NCBI RefSeq assembly: GCF_003386535.1
Contig: NZ_QTTN01000017.1
Coordinates: 25,854 to 89,853, forward strand
From: Paenibacillus taihuensis
GTDB taxonomy: Bacteria; Bacillota; Bacilli; Paenibacillales; Paenibacillaceae
Length of the DNA stretch: 64,000 bases
Direction of reading: 5' to 3'
This document shows positions 24,945 through 35,616 of this stretch, one piece after another. The notes beneath the pieces are model-generated. The model was not told the DNA's origin. It saw only the letters and a program-made list of their open reading frames with translations, and did not search any database. The number at the start of each line of letters is the position of its first letter. The first letter of the stretch is position 1. Made by a program: the position numbers and the translations under genes.

Positions 24945-25935
24945 GCTGCCGTTTGAGAAGCCGCTTAACGAGCTGCAAAAGAAAGTCGAAGAGCTGAAGA
25001 AATTCGGCCAGGAGTCGGGCATCGATTTCAGCGATGAAATCGCCCGACTGGAAGAACGCTGCAAACAACTGCAAGAAGAGCTGTACAACGAATTGACGCC
25101 TGCTCAGAAGATGCATCTGGCGCGTCATCATGGTCGCCCTACGACGCTAGACTACATAGGGATGATTTTTACAGACTTTATCGAGCTTCACGGCGATCGT
25201 CTGTTTGCCGACGATCTTGCGATCGTTGGCGGTCTGGCGAAGATAAACGGCCTGCCGGTGACGGTTATCGGTCATCAGCGCGGCAAAGACACGAAGGATA
25301 ACATTGCCCGTTTCTTCGGCAGTCCGCATCCGGAAGGGTTCCGCAAGGCACTCAGACTGATGCAGCAAGCGAACAAATTCGGACGTCCAATCGTAACGTT
25401 CATCGATACGAAAGGCGCTTATCCAGGCAATACAGCGGAAGAACGCGGTCAATCCGAAGCGATTGCCCGTAATTTGCGTGAGATGGCGGTGCTTGGCGTA
25501 CCGATCATCTGCGTCGTAATCGGCGAAGGCGGTAGCGGCGGCGCACTTGCGCTTGGCGTCGGCAATCGTGTGCTCATGCTGGAAAATGCGATTTACTCTG
25601 CGATTTCGCCTAATGGCGCTGCATCGATTTTGTGGAAAGACGCTGGTCGAGCAGATGAGGCGGCAGGCGTGATGAAGATTACGGCCGTCGACTTGAAGGA
25701 GTTCGGCATTATTGAAGAGATCGTTGCCGAGCCGCAAGGCGGAGCGCACCGTGATCTAGCTGAGCAGTCGGAGACGATCAAGGAAGCGATCTGGCGTCAT
25801 ATTGGCGAATTGGCGGGGCTTACGCCGGAGCAGTTGATTGAAGATCGATACGAAAAATTCCGCCGCATCGGACAGTACCGGACACCTGCGCCAGATGCGA
25901 ATCAGGTTCAAGAGGTTGAATCTGCCGGCGTTTAA
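24934..25935 (+). CDS. accA: acetyl-CoA carboxylase carboxyltransferase subunit alpha
   Basis: Alpha subunit of the same carboxyltransferase (A2B2 with AccD). The 333-residue protein has a helical N-terminus ('[27 protein letters not shown]') and a crotonase fold with '[23 protein letters not shown]' and '[30 protein letters not shown]'. The start lies inside accD (11-bp overlap) behind GGGGGAAA, so translation is coupled. pyk follows 62 bp downstream; pfkA, which stands between accA and pyk in B. subtilis, is absent. Confidence 0.96.
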   Translation: MAGELPFEKPLNELQKKVEELKKFGQESGIDFSDEIARLEERCKQLQEELYNELTPAQKMHLARHHGRPTTLDYIGMIFTDFIELHGDRLFADDLAIVGGLAKINGLPVTVIGHQRGKDTKDNIARFFGSPHPEGFRKALRLMQQANKFGRPIVTFIDTKGAYPGNTAEERGQSEAIARNLREMAVLGVPIICVVIGEGGSGGALALGVGNRVLMLENAIYSAISPNGAASILWKDAGRADEAAGVMKITAVDLKEFGIIEEIVAEPQGGAHRDLAEQSETIKEAIWRHIGELAGLTPEQLIEDRYEKFRRIGQYRTPAPDANQVQEVESAGV

Positions 25936-25997
25936 AATAATGACTGTACAACGATAACGACATTGTGATCGTGCAGACGGAGGATGGAAAATTACTT

Positions 25998-27752
25998 ATG
26001 CGTAAAACGAAAATTGTATGTACAATCGGGCCTTCCAGCGAATCGCTCGAGAACACGAAGAAACTGATCAATGCAGGCATGAACGTAGCTCGTCTGAACT
26101 TCTCCCACGGAGATTTCGAAGAGCACGGCAACCGGATCAAGAACATCCGCCAAGCTTGCTCAGAGCTGGGCACAACCGTTGCGATCCTGCTTGACACGAA
26201 GGGCCCAGAGATTCGTCTTGGCAAATTGAAGGAAGAGCCGATTGAACTCAACCAAGGCGAGACGATTACGCTGACAACGGAAGAAATTCTCGGCGACCGT
26301 AACCGTATTCCGGTTACTTACTCGAATCTGCCTGCAGACGTTCACGAAGGCTCGACAATCTTGATCGATGACGGTTTGATCGGCTTGACGGTTGAAGAAG
26401 TCGAAGGCACTGAGATCAAATGCCGTATCGTGAACAGCGGTCCAATCAAGAGCAAGAAAGGCGTTAACGTTCCTGGCGTACACATCTCCTTGCCCGGTAT
26501 CACAGAGAAGGACGCGAACGATATCATCTTCGGTATCGAGCAAGGCATCGACTTCATCGCGGCTTCGTTCGTGCGTAAAGCGACTGACGTGCTTGAAATC
26601 CGTGAACTGCTTGAGAAGCATAACGCAAGCCACATCCAAATCATCTCGAAGATCGAAAACCAACAAGGCGTCGACAACCTGGACGAAATCCTTGAAGTGT
26701 CCGACGGCCTTATGGTTGCGCGCGGCGACCTCGGCGTAGAAATTCCAGCTGAAGAAGTACCGCTCGTACAGAAGAAAATGATTCAGAAGTGTAATCTCGC
26801 AGGCAAGCCGGTTATCACGGCTACGCAAATGCTGGATTCCATGCAGCGTAACCCGCGCCCGACTCGTGCGGAAGCAAGCGACGTTGCGAACGCAGTCTTC
26901 GACGGCACGGACGCCATTATGCTTTCCGGCGAGACGGCTGCCGGCAAATACCCGGTAGAATCGGTTCAAACCATGTCCCGTATCGCAGTTCGTGCGGAAG
27001 AGACGCTGAACTACCGTGAAATCTTCACGCGTCAAGCGAATGCGCAGCAAACAACAGTAACAGAAGCAATCAGCCAAGCTGTTGCCAACTCTGCTCTTGA
27101 TTTGAACGCAAAAGCGATTATTACATCCACAGAGAGCGGCTACACAGCGCGTATGATCTCCAAGTACCGTCCGAAATCGCCGATCATCGCGGTAACGCCG
27201 GCCCAGCAAGTGATGCGCCGTTTGGCTCTTATCTGGGGTGTAACGCCAGTTCTTGGCACACCAGCCCAAACGACGGACGAAATGTTCGACATCGCCGTTC
27301 AAGGCGGCATTAGCTCCGGCATGGTGAAGCTTGGCGATACGGTTATCATCACAGCGGGCGTACCAGTTGGCCGTTCCGGTTCGACGAACCTGATCAAGAT
27401 CCACACGATCGGCGAGATGATCGCTAAGGGTCAAGGTATCGGTACACAAACAGCAACGGGCAAAGTCGTTGTAGCGCGCACGCCGCAAGAAGCGATCGCG
27501 AAGACAACGGAAGGTTCGATCCTTGTAACTGTTTCGACAGACAAAGAATATATGCCAGCGATCTCCAAGGCAGCTGCGGTAATCACGGAGCAAGGCGGGA
27601 TCACTAGCCATGCAGCGATCGTAGCGTTGAACCTGGGTATCCCGGTTATCCTAGGCGTACAGAACGCGCTTGAGCTGCTGCAAGACGGTTCGGAAGTAAC
27701 GGTATATGCTGAAGTTGGCGTTATCTACTCCGGACAAGCTAAAGTGATGTAA
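25998..27752 (+). CDS. pyk: pyruvate kinase
   Basis: Converts phosphoenolpyruvate and ADP to pyruvate and ATP. The 584-residue protein is the long Bacillus type: the kinase (about 1-475, '[10 protein letters not shown]', 'ARLNFSHGD', '[12 protein letters not shown]', 'TATQMLDSM') followed by a C-terminal PEP-utiliser-like domain (about 490-575) with '[17 protein letters not shown]'. The latter resembles the phosphohistidine domain of PEP synthase, but its catalytic use is unproved. ATG 25998 has GGAGGATGG upstream; the frame extends to 25965 without a ribosome site. Confidence 0.97.
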   Translation: MRKTKIVCTIGPSSESLENTKKLINAGMNVARLNFSHGDFEEHGNRIKNIRQACSELGTTVAILLDTKGPEIRLGKLKEEPIELNQGETITLTTEEILGDRNRIPVTYSNLPADVHEGSTILIDDGLIGLTVEEVEGTEIKCRIVNSGPIKSKKGVNVPGVHISLPGITEKDANDIIFGIEQGIDFIAASFVRKATDVLEIRELLEKHNASHIQIISKIENQQGVDNLDEILEVSDGLMVARGDLGVEIPAEEVPLVQKKMIQKCNLAGKPVITATQMLDSMQRNPRPTRAEASDVANAVFDGTDAIMLSGETAAGKYPVESVQTMSRIAVRAEETLNYREIFTRQANAQQTTVTEAISQAVANSALDLNAKAIITSTESGYTARMISKYRPKSPIIAVTPAQQVMRRLALIWGVTPVLGTPAQTTDEMFDIAVQGGISSGMVKLGDTVIITAGVPVGRSGSTNLIKIHTIGEMIAKGQGIGTQTATGKVVVARTPQEAIAKTTEGSILVTVSTDKEYMPAISKAAAVITEQGGITSHAAIVALNLGIPVILGVQNALELLQDGSEVTVYAEVGVIYSGQAKVM

Positions 27753-27777
27753 GAAGATGATTGAAAGATCGATCAGA

Positions 27778-27809
27778 AGCGATGGTGCCTTACGGTGCTG
27801 TCGCTTTTT
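27778..27809 (+). terminator. terminator after pyk
   Basis: Stem AGCGATGGTGCC (27778-27789) / GGTGCTGTCGCT (27794-27805), several G-T pairs, 4-nt loop, then TTTTT. Confidence 0.7.
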
Positions 27810-27838
27810 GTTCAAGTTCAAAAGTAGGTGATCGGATA

Positions 27839-28354
27839 ATGAAGGAAGAGAATGCGGCTGAGAAGAAAGTCATATGGCATCTGCATCCTTTGCGCGTCCG
27901 GTATCAGGAAACGGACCAGATGGGCGTTGTCTTTCACGGCAATTATTTGACTTGGTTTGAGATTGGGCGAACGGAGCTGGTCAGATCGCTTGGCATGTCG
28001 TACATCGAGATCGAGAAGGCAGGGCTGCTTCTCCCGGTTGTCGATATCGATTGCTCGTATGTATCCCCGGCTCGTTATGACGATGTCGTTATGATTTGTA
28101 CACGTATTGAGGAGCTTTCGCCGATTCGGATGGCATTCCGGTCGGAAGTTCGTCTTGCGGAGTCTTCGGAAACCATCCCGCGTTGGTGGCATGGGTCAGT
28201 GCCGCCGGGCAAGCTGCTGACGAAAGGCGGCACCCGCCATGTGTGGGTCAATGGAGATTGGCGCCCAGCGAGGCTGGATAAGCCTTTTCCGGCTGTCTAT
28301 GCTCGTCTGCAAGCAGCCGCAGCTGGTGAGGTGCAAGAGGAAGGGAGCGCGTAA
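27839..28354 (+). CDS. hotdog-fold acyl-CoA thioesterase (YbgC-like)
   Basis: A 171-residue 4HBT-family thioesterase. The signature 'VRYQETDQMGVVFHGNYLTWFEIGRTE' (about 18-44) includes the active-site aspartate and the 'HxNY' motif; 'GGTRHVWVN' near the C-terminus is also typical. An insert 'SSETIPRWWHGSVPPGK' lengthens the loop before the last strands. Substrate is probably an acyl-CoA or hydroxybenzoyl-CoA-like thioester. ATG 27839 has AGGTGATC upstream. fxsA begins 3 bp after the stop, indicating co-transcription. Confidence 0.85.
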   Translation: MKEENAAEKKVIWHLHPLRVRYQETDQMGVVFHGNYLTWFEIGRTELVRSLGMSYIEIEKAGLLLPVVDIDCSYVSPARYDDVVMICTRIEELSPIRMAFRSEVRLAESSETIPRWWHGSVPPGKLLTKGGTRHVWVNGDWRPARLDKPFPAVYARLQAAAAGEVQEEGSA

Positions 28355-28357
28355 CCG

Positions 28358-28750
28358 ATGTTAAAGTGGCTCATCGCTGCAATCATCCTTATTCCGGCAA
28401 TCGAGATGTGGGGCATTATCCAAGTGGGTCATGCCATCGGCGGCTGGACAACTTTCGGTCTCATTCTGCTCACGGGTTTCGCAGGTGCGCAGCTTGCGCG
28501 CCTTGAAGGACGCAAGGCGATTGAAGATGTGAAGCTGCATCTCCAGAGCGGTAAACCGCCGGGTCATGCAATGCTGAACGGCATTTGTGTTCTTATCGGC
28601 GGCTTGCTGCTCTTAATGCCGGGCTTCTTCTCCGACATTGTAGGGATCACCATGCTTTTCCCGTTAACGAGGCCGTTCTATCGCATGATGATCTACCGTT
28701 GGCTGGAGAATAAGCTGCGGAACGGGTCGTTTGTCATTCGAAGAAGGTAA
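28358..28750 (+). CDS. fxsA: FxsA family membrane protein
   Basis: A 130-residue membrane protein: helices at about 3-21, 28-48 and 72-98. 'IPAIEMWGIIQVGHAIGGWTTFGLILLTGFAGAQLARLEG' pattern and a basic C-terminus identify FxsA (E. coli suppressor of F exclusion of phage T7; YtzA/YtwI in Bacillus). Molecular role is unknown. It sits 3 bp after the thioesterase gene and is followed by a strong terminator. Confidence 0.9.
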   Translation: MLKWLIAAIILIPAIEMWGIIQVGHAIGGWTTFGLILLTGFAGAQLARLEGRKAIEDVKLHLQSGKPPGHAMLNGICVLIGGLLLLMPGFFSDIVGITMLFPLTRPFYRMMIYRWLENKLRNGSFVIRRR

Positions 28751-28777
28751 GTAGCGATATGTATTGCATGCTAATAG

Positions 28778-28818
28778 CAGCGGAACAACAGAGATATCTC
28801 TTGTTCCGCTGTTTTTTT
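28778..28818 (+). terminator. terminator after fxsA
   Basis: Stem CAGCGGAACAA (28778-28788) / TTGTTCCGCTG (28801-28811), perfect 11 bp, followed by seven T. Confidence 0.92.
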
Positions 28819-28896
28819 ATTTATATTTGTGCCAAGTTTGCACAGATTTCACGCTATTTTATGCTCTTCTTGCATAAAAACGAGACTTGGATACCA

Positions 28897-28925
28897 TTGA
28901 CAGTAAAGCGTTTTCATAATAAGAT
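28897..28925 (+). promoter_or_regulatory. sigma-A promoter of the amylase gene with an internal cre-like site
   Basis: TTGACA (28897-28902), 17-bp spacer, TAAGAT (28920-28925). The spacer contains GTAAAGCGTTTTCA (28903-28916), which matches the catabolite-response consensus TGWAANCGNTNWCA except for the first two bases. CcpA binding there would block RNA polymerase, the usual way glucose represses amylases. The untranslated leader is about 220 nt. Confidence 0.6.
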
Positions 28926-29060
28926 GTAAACACTGAAACAGGCTGTTTACCTAGGTTTAATGCGGAAAATCGAACAGTCTTGTCAATCGCTGTAAGTTCT
29001 CCGGCATAAAAGGCGAAGCATGGAAAAAATTCTCTGGAAAGGGGTTTGTTCGTCAATTTG

Positions 29061-29074
29061 TGCAAACGTTTTCT
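29061..29074 (+). promoter_or_regulatory. second LacI/CcpA-family operator-like site
   Basis: TGCAAACGTTTTCT lies in the amylase leader, 75 bp before the start codon. It has the central CG and half-sites of LacI-family operators and differs from the cre consensus at two positions. Binding protein unknown (CcpA or a maltose-type regulator). Confidence 0.4.
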
Positions 29075-29148
29075 CAAAAAGTTAGGATGATATACCCATT
29101 TATGGAAACCCCACTCGACATCGTTAATTTCAACAGGGAGGCTAAGAA

Positions 29149-32100
29149 ATGAGAGCTTTTGCAATCATATGCGGTCGGCGTTATTGGGCACCACTCTTAT
29201 TATCTATTCTTGTGGTTGTGCAAGCAGTTGGCATGTTACCGCAGCAGGCAGCAGCAGATGCTGGTGCTGCAACGTACGCGGAGGGCGGGAAAATTCATTT
29301 TGTGCTTCCGAAAGCAGCGCTCGCGATATCGGCGAAAGGTAGTTATAACAACTGGAGCGATCCGGCAGTGACGCTGAACGATGAAGACGGAGATGGCGTT
29401 TATACGGCTGATATCGCTGTTGATTCGCCGAATCATGAATACGTTTACAAGTTTATTGTGAACGGGAATATGATGGACGGTTCTGATTTACCGATCACAT
29501 CTGATCAGGACAGCAACATTCATCTTGCTTATACGCCGAAGCTCAAGGTGGCGGGCGGCTTCGATACGAATGCGTTTGGCGTGCAGCATGAAATGCCGCT
29601 CGTATCGGATGCTTATCAATTCACGACCGACACGCTCGCTGACAGCGTTTATTCTTATAAGTTCATTTCGGGAGCGGATGGCTTGCCAGATATTTGGTTC
29701 AACGATCCGACGAACAGCAACATCTCGGGCGGCAATAACAAAATAACTGTCGGAACGCCGCCGGTGTCCTCTGTTGCGGCGGATACCTTCGTCGATCAGC
29801 CGGGCGGCAACCACAAATGGGTTGTTGTCGGCTCTTTCCAGGGCTGGAGCAACGGCTCTACAGAAACGCAGATGAAGCATCTCGTCGGCGAATTCTACGC
29901 CTATTCGACCGTGTTGGATGCCGGCCAGTATGAGTTCAAAGTCGTACATCAAGGGACATGGGACGGCTATTCTAACAATGGCAACAACATCTCCTTTACC
30001 CTAGCGGCTCAGACGAAAGTGAACTTCTACGTGAATGATGAGCTGGGTCAGGTGCGGATCAGCTTGCCGAATGTCGCGGGTGCTGCGCAATATGTGCCTT
30101 CGATAGATGCCGCGAATTGGCCGCGTCTTGTAGGTGATATCCAGAAAGTATTCGGCGAGGCGGAATGGTCACCTGACAAAGCGAAGCAAATGTTCGTCGA
30201 CTATAATTTCGACGGCTCGCTGTTCAAGCTGCAGCGGACGCTTCCGGCAGGCCGATATGCAATGAAGATTGTAGAGGGCGATGACTGGGATGGGAATGTG
30301 AATAACTATGGCACGGGCAATGAAGATTTCATTCTTCAAACGCTTGATCTCGCGGACGTCACGTTCTCGACGGTACTCGCAGACCGTACCATTACGACGA
30401 ACTATAAGCCGGCGGATAGTCAATTCGATGGCATGATTCATCGCGACAAGCTGGTGTTCGACTCCCGCTCGGTTACGTACAAGAAGCCTTTCGGCGCGAT
30501 CAAGGAAGGCTCGGAGGATGTGACCCTGCGCATTGCTGCAGAGGCTGGAGACGCACAGATCGTGCGCGCCGAGCTCACCAACCCGGAAGGGCTTGCTTCG
30601 ACGTTTGATATGCATAAGGCAACTTCGTTCAATGATAAGGATTATTGGGAAGTAACGATTCCGGCTTCAACGTTCCAAGGCATTGGCGTATGGGGATACA
30701 AATTTATTCTCATCGACGGGCCTTCGAAGGTGGAATACGGGGATGACAGTTCACGCGGCGGCAGCGGCGCATCGGCGGACGAAGGCGCGCTCCCGTATGA
30801 TTTGACCGTTTACGAGAAAGATTTTCACACGCCGGATTGGATGAAGAATGCGGTTGTATATCAAATATTCCCTGATCGGTTCATGGATGGCGACAAAACG
30901 AACAATCGTTCCAAGCTCGTTGACGGCTACCGCGGCGGCGATGTACTGCCGGGCGAGACGTTGACAGAGAAGAATGGTCACAAGCTGCAATATTTTGACG
31001 GAGGAGTTCCAAACGATCCAGCATCGGGTCAGGTAGATGGAACTTGGTCTGACGTGCCAGAGAACCCGGATCGGACGACGCCGGAGCAGCAGCCTTATTT
31101 CCCAGGGGCGACTACCGATGGCTTATGGACGAATGAATTCTATGGCGGCGACATCGAGGGCGCTTCGCAGAAGCTTGACTATTTAAAATCGATTGGCGTC
31201 AATGTCATTTACTTCAACCCAATCGCCTGGGCGGCTTCTAACCATAAATATGATGCGACAGACTACCAGCATCTTGATCCAATGTTCGGAGAGCCGGTTT
31301 ACAATACTCCGGGAGACCCGACCTCGGGACTGAACTATGAAGCAACACGCGTTGCTTCGGACCGAGTGTTCACGGACTTCACGAAGAAAGCGAGCGAAAT
31401 GGGCTTCAAGCTGATCGTAGACGGCGTGTTCAACCACGTTGGAGATGACTCGATCTACTTCGACCGCTATGAGAAATATCCCGAAATCGGCGCATACGAG
31501 TTCTGGGCGAAGGTGTATGACAAAGTGAACAAGAATGGTGCGACGCTCGAAGAGGCGAAGCAGCAGACGATCAACGCGTTTACGGCTCAGATTAATCCTG
31601 CAACGGGGAAGCATTATGCGTACCCTGCTGATTTTGACTTCACCAACTGGTTTACGGTTTCGAATGAGCAGGTAGATGGGCACTACAAATATGAAGGCTG
31701 GTGGGGCTATGATTCGTTGCCTGTCATTGATGCACCGCAAGCGTCGGAAGGCGACAGCGAAGGGCTGCCCGGCAACCACGAGTGGAACGTGCAAGGCTAT
31801 CGCGATCTCGTAATCGGTCATGATTTGAACGGCAAGTCCGACGAAGAGGCGGAAGCGATGATGCAGAAAGCCAACTCGCAGCGCTGGGAGTGGATGGGGG
31901 CAACCGGCTGGCGTCTTGACGTTGCGCCTGACGTATCCTCCGGTACATGGGAGCAGTTCCGCAAAGCTGTCAAATCTACGGTTGGCCGCACGGACAGCAA
32001 CGGCAACAAGGTTCCGGATCCGATCATTCTTGGCGAAGAGTGGGGAGTTGCAACTCGTTTCCTGCTCGGTGATCAATTCGACTCGGTTATGAACTATCGT

Positions 32101-35100
32101 TTCCGCGGCGCGCTGCAAAGCTTCATTATTAGCGGCAATGCCAAGCAGTTCAACGACGCATTGGAATCGATCCGTGAGGATTATCCGGCTGAGGCATGGC
32201 AAGTGATGCTGAATCTGGTTGATTCCCACGATACGATCCGCTCCATTACGAAATATGACAAGCCGGAGTGGGAAGAAGAGCATTTGGCGATTGCTCCTGA
32301 AGCATCGGATAAAGCACTTAAGATGCAGGCGCTCACAGCTATTTTCCAAATGGGGTACCCAGGCGCACCTACAATCTATTATGGCGATGAGGTCGGCTTG
32401 ACAGGCACGAAGGACCCGGATTCACGCCGTACATTCCCATGGGAACGGGTGTCTGGCGCGAGTGGCAATTATGCCGGCGTTGGCAAATATGCATCGTTGT
32501 TTGACACGTACCAGAAAGCAGCCAATGCTCGCCAGAACAATGAAGCATTCCGCACAGGCGAGCTGAAGAACGCATACAATCAGGGCGATGTCATTGCGTA
32601 TGCGCGCAAGACAGATAAGCATGCGGGTCTTGTCGTCGTGAACCGAGGCACATCGGACGTTACGATTCAGGCGAATGTTGCCGGGTTCTTGCCGGAAGGG
32701 CTGAAACTTGCAGATCAACTGGGCAGCAACATGGAAGGAACGGTTTCAGGCGGCGTTATTGCGTTGACCGTGAAAGCGATGTCAGGTCTGATGATGTCGT
32801 CAACGACGGAGCTTGCGCTAGTTCCACAAGTGCTGCATGTAGCTGCAGTTGGAGGCAATGGCGAGGTTTCGCTGACATGGGACGCTGTCGACGATGCTAC
32901 GGGCTATAATGTATATCGCGCCGCGATTGAAGGCGGACAATTGGATTTCGCAGGTCACGCGGATGGAAATACATGGGCGGATACAACCGTGGAGAACGGC
33001 AAGAAGTACTACTACACCGTTACCGCCGTTACGGACAGTGGTGAGAGTCTGCTAAGCGAATATGCGTCAGCGACGCCTTCTTTTACAATCGAGGGAGTTG
33101 CCATCACGCAACAATCCGCTCCAGTCACGCTTGGGGTTGGACATAAGACTGGAGAGATCGAGGTAACGGTCAACATTCCGGGATTGACTGACAGTTCAAC
33201 GTATGCCTCCAAAGAAGCGCCAAACCTCATCGCACGCCTTGTTTACTACAAGGAAGGCACGGATAAGGCAAAGGCAGAAACGACGAAGCTGCGTTACAAG
33301 CAGGACACGGAGAATGGTCGGAAAGTATATTGGGCTTCCTTTGAGCCGATAGAAACGGGCGCCTACTATTTCTTCGCCCAAGTATCGAGCGATAATGGAT
33401 TCACCTTCTCTGAGTCGACCCAGTCCTATGTCGATGTATATGCAGACAGTAACGATACGACTGCGCCGGAAGCACCTCTGCTCGCCGACATTACAACGGA
33501 GTCGAATCGCGTGCAGTTGAATTGGACCGCCGCACAGTCGGGGGAGACGCCGCATCATTACGAGATTTATCGCAAAACGGCGGATTCGGAGTACACACGG
33601 ATTGCGACTGCCGATAACACAGCGAAATCCTATGTAGATTTTACGGTGAGTAACGATACGGCTTACACGTATAAAGTGGCAGCAGTAGATGGAGCGTACA
33701 ATCGCGCTTTCTCCGGAGATCAGTCCGTCACGCCTAAGCTTGTCATGGTTGATGTGAAGCTGCGCGTTCATCTGCCAAGCTACACGCCGGTTCAAGACGA
33801 TATCTACTTGGCAGGCGATCTGAACGGTTGGAATTCGTCGGGTTATAAGCTGAGCGTGCCAAGCGGTGCGACAACACGCGATGTTGTGGAATACAGCTTC
33901 AAAATGATGGCCGGCAAGTCTATTCAGTATAAATATACCCGAGGTACTTGGGAGACAGAGGCATTGACTTCGCATGCCCGTCTTGCGAATGACACCGTGG
34001 ATTCCGGCAATTACGCTTACTCATCGACAGATACGAATATGCAGCTCACGATCAAGAACCAAGGCGGCAACACGATGGTTGTGGACGATTACGTTCTGCG
34101 CTGGGTAGATATGCCGATGATTGTGACGATGCCTCGGATTTCGTATGGAGATGACATTTCGTATACGACGGATGAAGATACTTTTACGCTAAAAGCGAAC
34201 GTTCCTTACGGTGTTGACTTTACGATTAACGGTACCCCAATCAAGCCATCTGAGATGAGTGCAACGGGTGATGTACTCGTAGAGAATGTTCCACTTAAGG
34301 TGGGTAAGAACACATTCACGCTGCATATCGAGCCGAGTGACGAGACGCTGGGGCTGCCGTGGTATACGGATGCTGGCCGCGCAAGCCAGGCGACGAAGAC
34401 GTTGAAGCTTGAGATTACAAGAGAAGGCGATGATACAGGCACACCGCAATCGCCTCCAGATGATCACAACACTCGTACAGATGCAAATAAAGTGACGTTC
34501 ACGGAGACACAGCTGCAGACAGCAATCAGCAATGCTTCTTATAACGGTAACGTCGTGCTGAGCGCAGAAGGCAAGAGCCAAGTGGTGCTTCCTGCGAATA
34601 CAGTCGCTCTGCTCGGAGGCAAGCAGCTCGAGATCAGACAAGGAGATGTCGTCATTGCTGTGCCGAGCGAGAACTTGAGCCAGCTGATTGCGCTTGGCGG
34701 TCAGCCGTCTGCAGGCGGCAGTATTTCGCTGCAGATGAAACCACTGAGCGGTCAAGCGAAGCAAGAGCTTCTGAATAGATTGGACCATCAAGCTGACACG
34801 CACTTGCAAGGCGCTTCGGAAATTTATGATTTCCGTCTCGCGCAAGTAGGCGCAGATGGTAAGGAAACAGCAGTGCTCAGTCAGTTTACGAAGCCGATTA
34901 CACTCACGTTCAAATTGAACGGCGACGCGAACAAGAAGCTTACGGGTATCTACTATATTGCGGATAACGGTAAGCTCGAATATGTGGGAGGCAAGCTGAA
35001 CGCAGATGGTACGATGACTGTGGAAGTGGTTCACTTCTCCAGCTATGCGGCTCTGGAATACGACAAATCGTTCGTTGATGTCCCGCTCTCGCACTGGGCG

Positions 35101-35607
35101 GCGTCGATGGTAAGAGAGCTGGCTTCGAAGCATATCGTGAACGGGACAGAAGAGAGGCGCTTCGAGCCGGGCCGCAGCGTATCGCGTGCGGAGTTCGCGG
35201 CATTGCTTGTACGCGCTTTGGAGCTGAAGTCAGCGAAGCCAGCTGCTTTCGAAGATGTACCTGCGAGCGCATGGTACGCCGGTGACGTGGCGGCAGCGGC
35301 GGAAGCTGGCATTGTTCACGGCCGCAGTGCAGCGTCATTCGCGCCGAATGATTCGATTACTCGCGAGGAAATGGCAAGCATGCTTATTCGTGCGTACGAA
35401 GCGAAGAATGGCAACAAGGAAGGAAGCGGGGCGGAGCTAGTCTTCAAGGATGCAGAGATGATCAGTGCTTGGGCGAGGGATGCGGTTCAAGCGGGCGTTA
35501 AGCTTGGTCTTCTTAACGGGATAGACGGCGGGCACTTCGATCCGAAAGGCAGCACGACACGCGCGGAAAGCGCGAAAGTCATCTACAAGCTGCTTGGTTT
35601 GGAATAG
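29149..35607 (+). CDS. secreted multi-domain alpha-amylase/pullulanase-type GH13 enzyme with SLH anchor
   Basis: A 2152-residue surface enzyme for starch-like glucans. Order: signal peptide (1-36, AxA before cleavage), several small beta-sandwich modules resembling pullulanase X25/CBM units (about 45-105, 120-175, 223-300, 325-415, 445-550), GH13 barrel (about 565-1160), two FN3 domains (about 1225-1305 and 1440-1530), a starch-binding-like module (about 1532-1640), a spacer and three SLH repeats (from 1975). Catalytic residues: D924 ('GWRLDVAPD'), E963 ('LGEEWG') and D1028 ('VDSHDT'); 'DGVFNH' is at 758-763. AGGGAGG precedes ATG 29149. It is monocistronic, between fxsA and ytvI, where B. subtilis has no amylase. 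Confidence 0.93.
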   Translation: MRAFAIICGRRYWAPLLLSILVVVQAVGMLPQQAAADAGAATYAEGGKIHFVLPKAALAISAKGSYNNWSDPAVTLNDEDGDGVYTADIAVDSPNHEYVYKFIVNGNMMDGSDLPITSDQDSNIHLAYTPKLKVAGGFDTNAFGVQHEMPLVSDAYQFTTDTLADSVYSYKFISGADGLPDIWFNDPTNSNISGGNNKITVGTPPVSSVAADTFVDQPGGNHKWVVVGSFQGWSNGSTETQMKHLVGEFYAYSTVLDAGQYEFKVVHQGTWDGYSNNGNNISFTLAAQTKVNFYVNDELGQVRISLPNVAGAAQYVPSIDAANWPRLVGDIQKVFGEAEWSPDKAKQMFVDYNFDGSLFKLQRTLPAGRYAMKIVEGDDWDGNVNNYGTGNEDFILQTLDLADVTFSTVLADRTITTNYKPADSQFDGMIHRDKLVFDSRSVTYKKPFGAIKEGSEDVTLRIAAEAGDAQIVRAELTNPEGLASTFDMHKATSFNDKDYWEVTIPASTFQGIGVWGYKFILIDGPSKVEYGDDSSRGGSGASADEGALPYDLTVYEKDFHTPDWMKNAVVYQIFPDRFMDGDKTNNRSKLVDGYRGGDVLPGETLTEKNGHKLQYFDGGVPNDPASGQVDGTWSDVPENPDRTTPEQQPYFPGATTDGLWTNEFYGGDIEGASQKLDYLKSIGVNVIYFNPIAWAASNHKYDATDYQHLDPMFGEPVYNTPGDPTSGLNYEATRVASDRVFTDFTKKASEMGFKLIVDGVFNHVGDDSIYFDRYEKYPEIGAYEFWAKVYDKVNKNGATLEEAKQQTINAFTAQINPATGKHYAYPADFDFTNWFTVSNEQVDGHYKYEGWWGYDSLPVIDAPQASEGDSEGLPGNHEWNVQGYRDLVIGHDLNGKSDEEAEAMMQKANSQRWEWMGATGWRLDVAPDVSSGTWEQFRKAVKSTVGRTDSNGNKVPDPIILGEEWGVATRFLLGDQFDSVMNYRFRGALQSFIISGNAKQFNDALESIREDYPAEAWQVMLNLVDSHDTIRSITKYDKPEWEEEHLAIAPEASDKALKMQALTAIFQMGYPGAPTIYYGDEVGLTGTKDPDSRRTFPWERVSGASGNYAGVGKYASLFDTYQKAANARQNNEAFRTGELKNAYNQGDVIAYARKTDKHAGLVVVNRGTSDVTIQANVAGFLPEGLKLADQLGSNMEGTVSGGVIALTVKAMSGLMMSSTTELALVPQVLHVAAVGGNGEVSLTWDAVDDATGYNVYRAAIEGGQLDFAGHADGNTWADTTVENGKKYYYTVTAVTDSGESLLSEYASATPSFTIEGVAITQQSAPVTLGVGHKTGEIEVTVNIPGLTDSSTYASKEAPNLIARLVYYKEGTDKAKAETTKLRYKQDTENGRKVYWASFEPIETGAYYFFAQVSSDNGFTFSESTQSYVDVYADSNDTTAPEAPLLADITTESNRVQLNWTAAQSGETPHHYEIYRKTADSEYTRIATADNTAKSYVDFTVSNDTAYTYKVAAVDGAYNRAFSGDQSVTPKLVMVDVKLRVHLPSYTPVQDDIYLAGDLNGWNSSGYKLSVPSGATTRDVVEYSFKMMAGKSIQYKYTRGTWETEALTSHARLANDTVDSGNYAYSSTDTNMQLTIKNQGGNTMVVDDYVLRWVDMPMIVTMPRISYGDDISYTTDEDTFTLKANVPYGVDFTINGTPIKPSEMSATGDVLVENVPLKVGKNTFTLHIEPSDETLGLPWYTDAGRASQATKTLKLEITREGDDTGTPQSPPDDHNTRTDANKVTFTETQLQTAISNASYNGNVVLSAEGKSQVVLPANTVALLGGKQLEIRQGDVVIAVPSENLSQLIALGGQPSAGGSISLQMKPLSGQAKQELLNRLDHQADTHLQGASEIYDFRLAQVGADGKETAVLSQFTKPITLTFKLNGDANKKLTGIYYIADNGKLEYVGGKLNADGTMTVEVVHFSSYAALEYDKSFVDVPLSHWAASMVRELASKHIVNGTEERRFEPGRSVSRAEFAALLVRALELKSAKPAAFEDVPASAWYAGDVAAAAEAGIVHGRSAASFAPNDSITREEMASMLIRAYEAKNGNKEGSGAELVFKDAEMISAWARDAVQAGVKLGLLNGIDGGHFDPKGSTTRAESAKVIYKLLGLE

Positions 35608-35616
35608 TTAAGAAAG

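Noticed and set aside
31183..32349. 388-residue open frame antisense to the amylase gene
   Set aside because: Cys/His/Arg-rich translation typical of antisense shadows; the sense strand encodes the catalytic GH13 domain.
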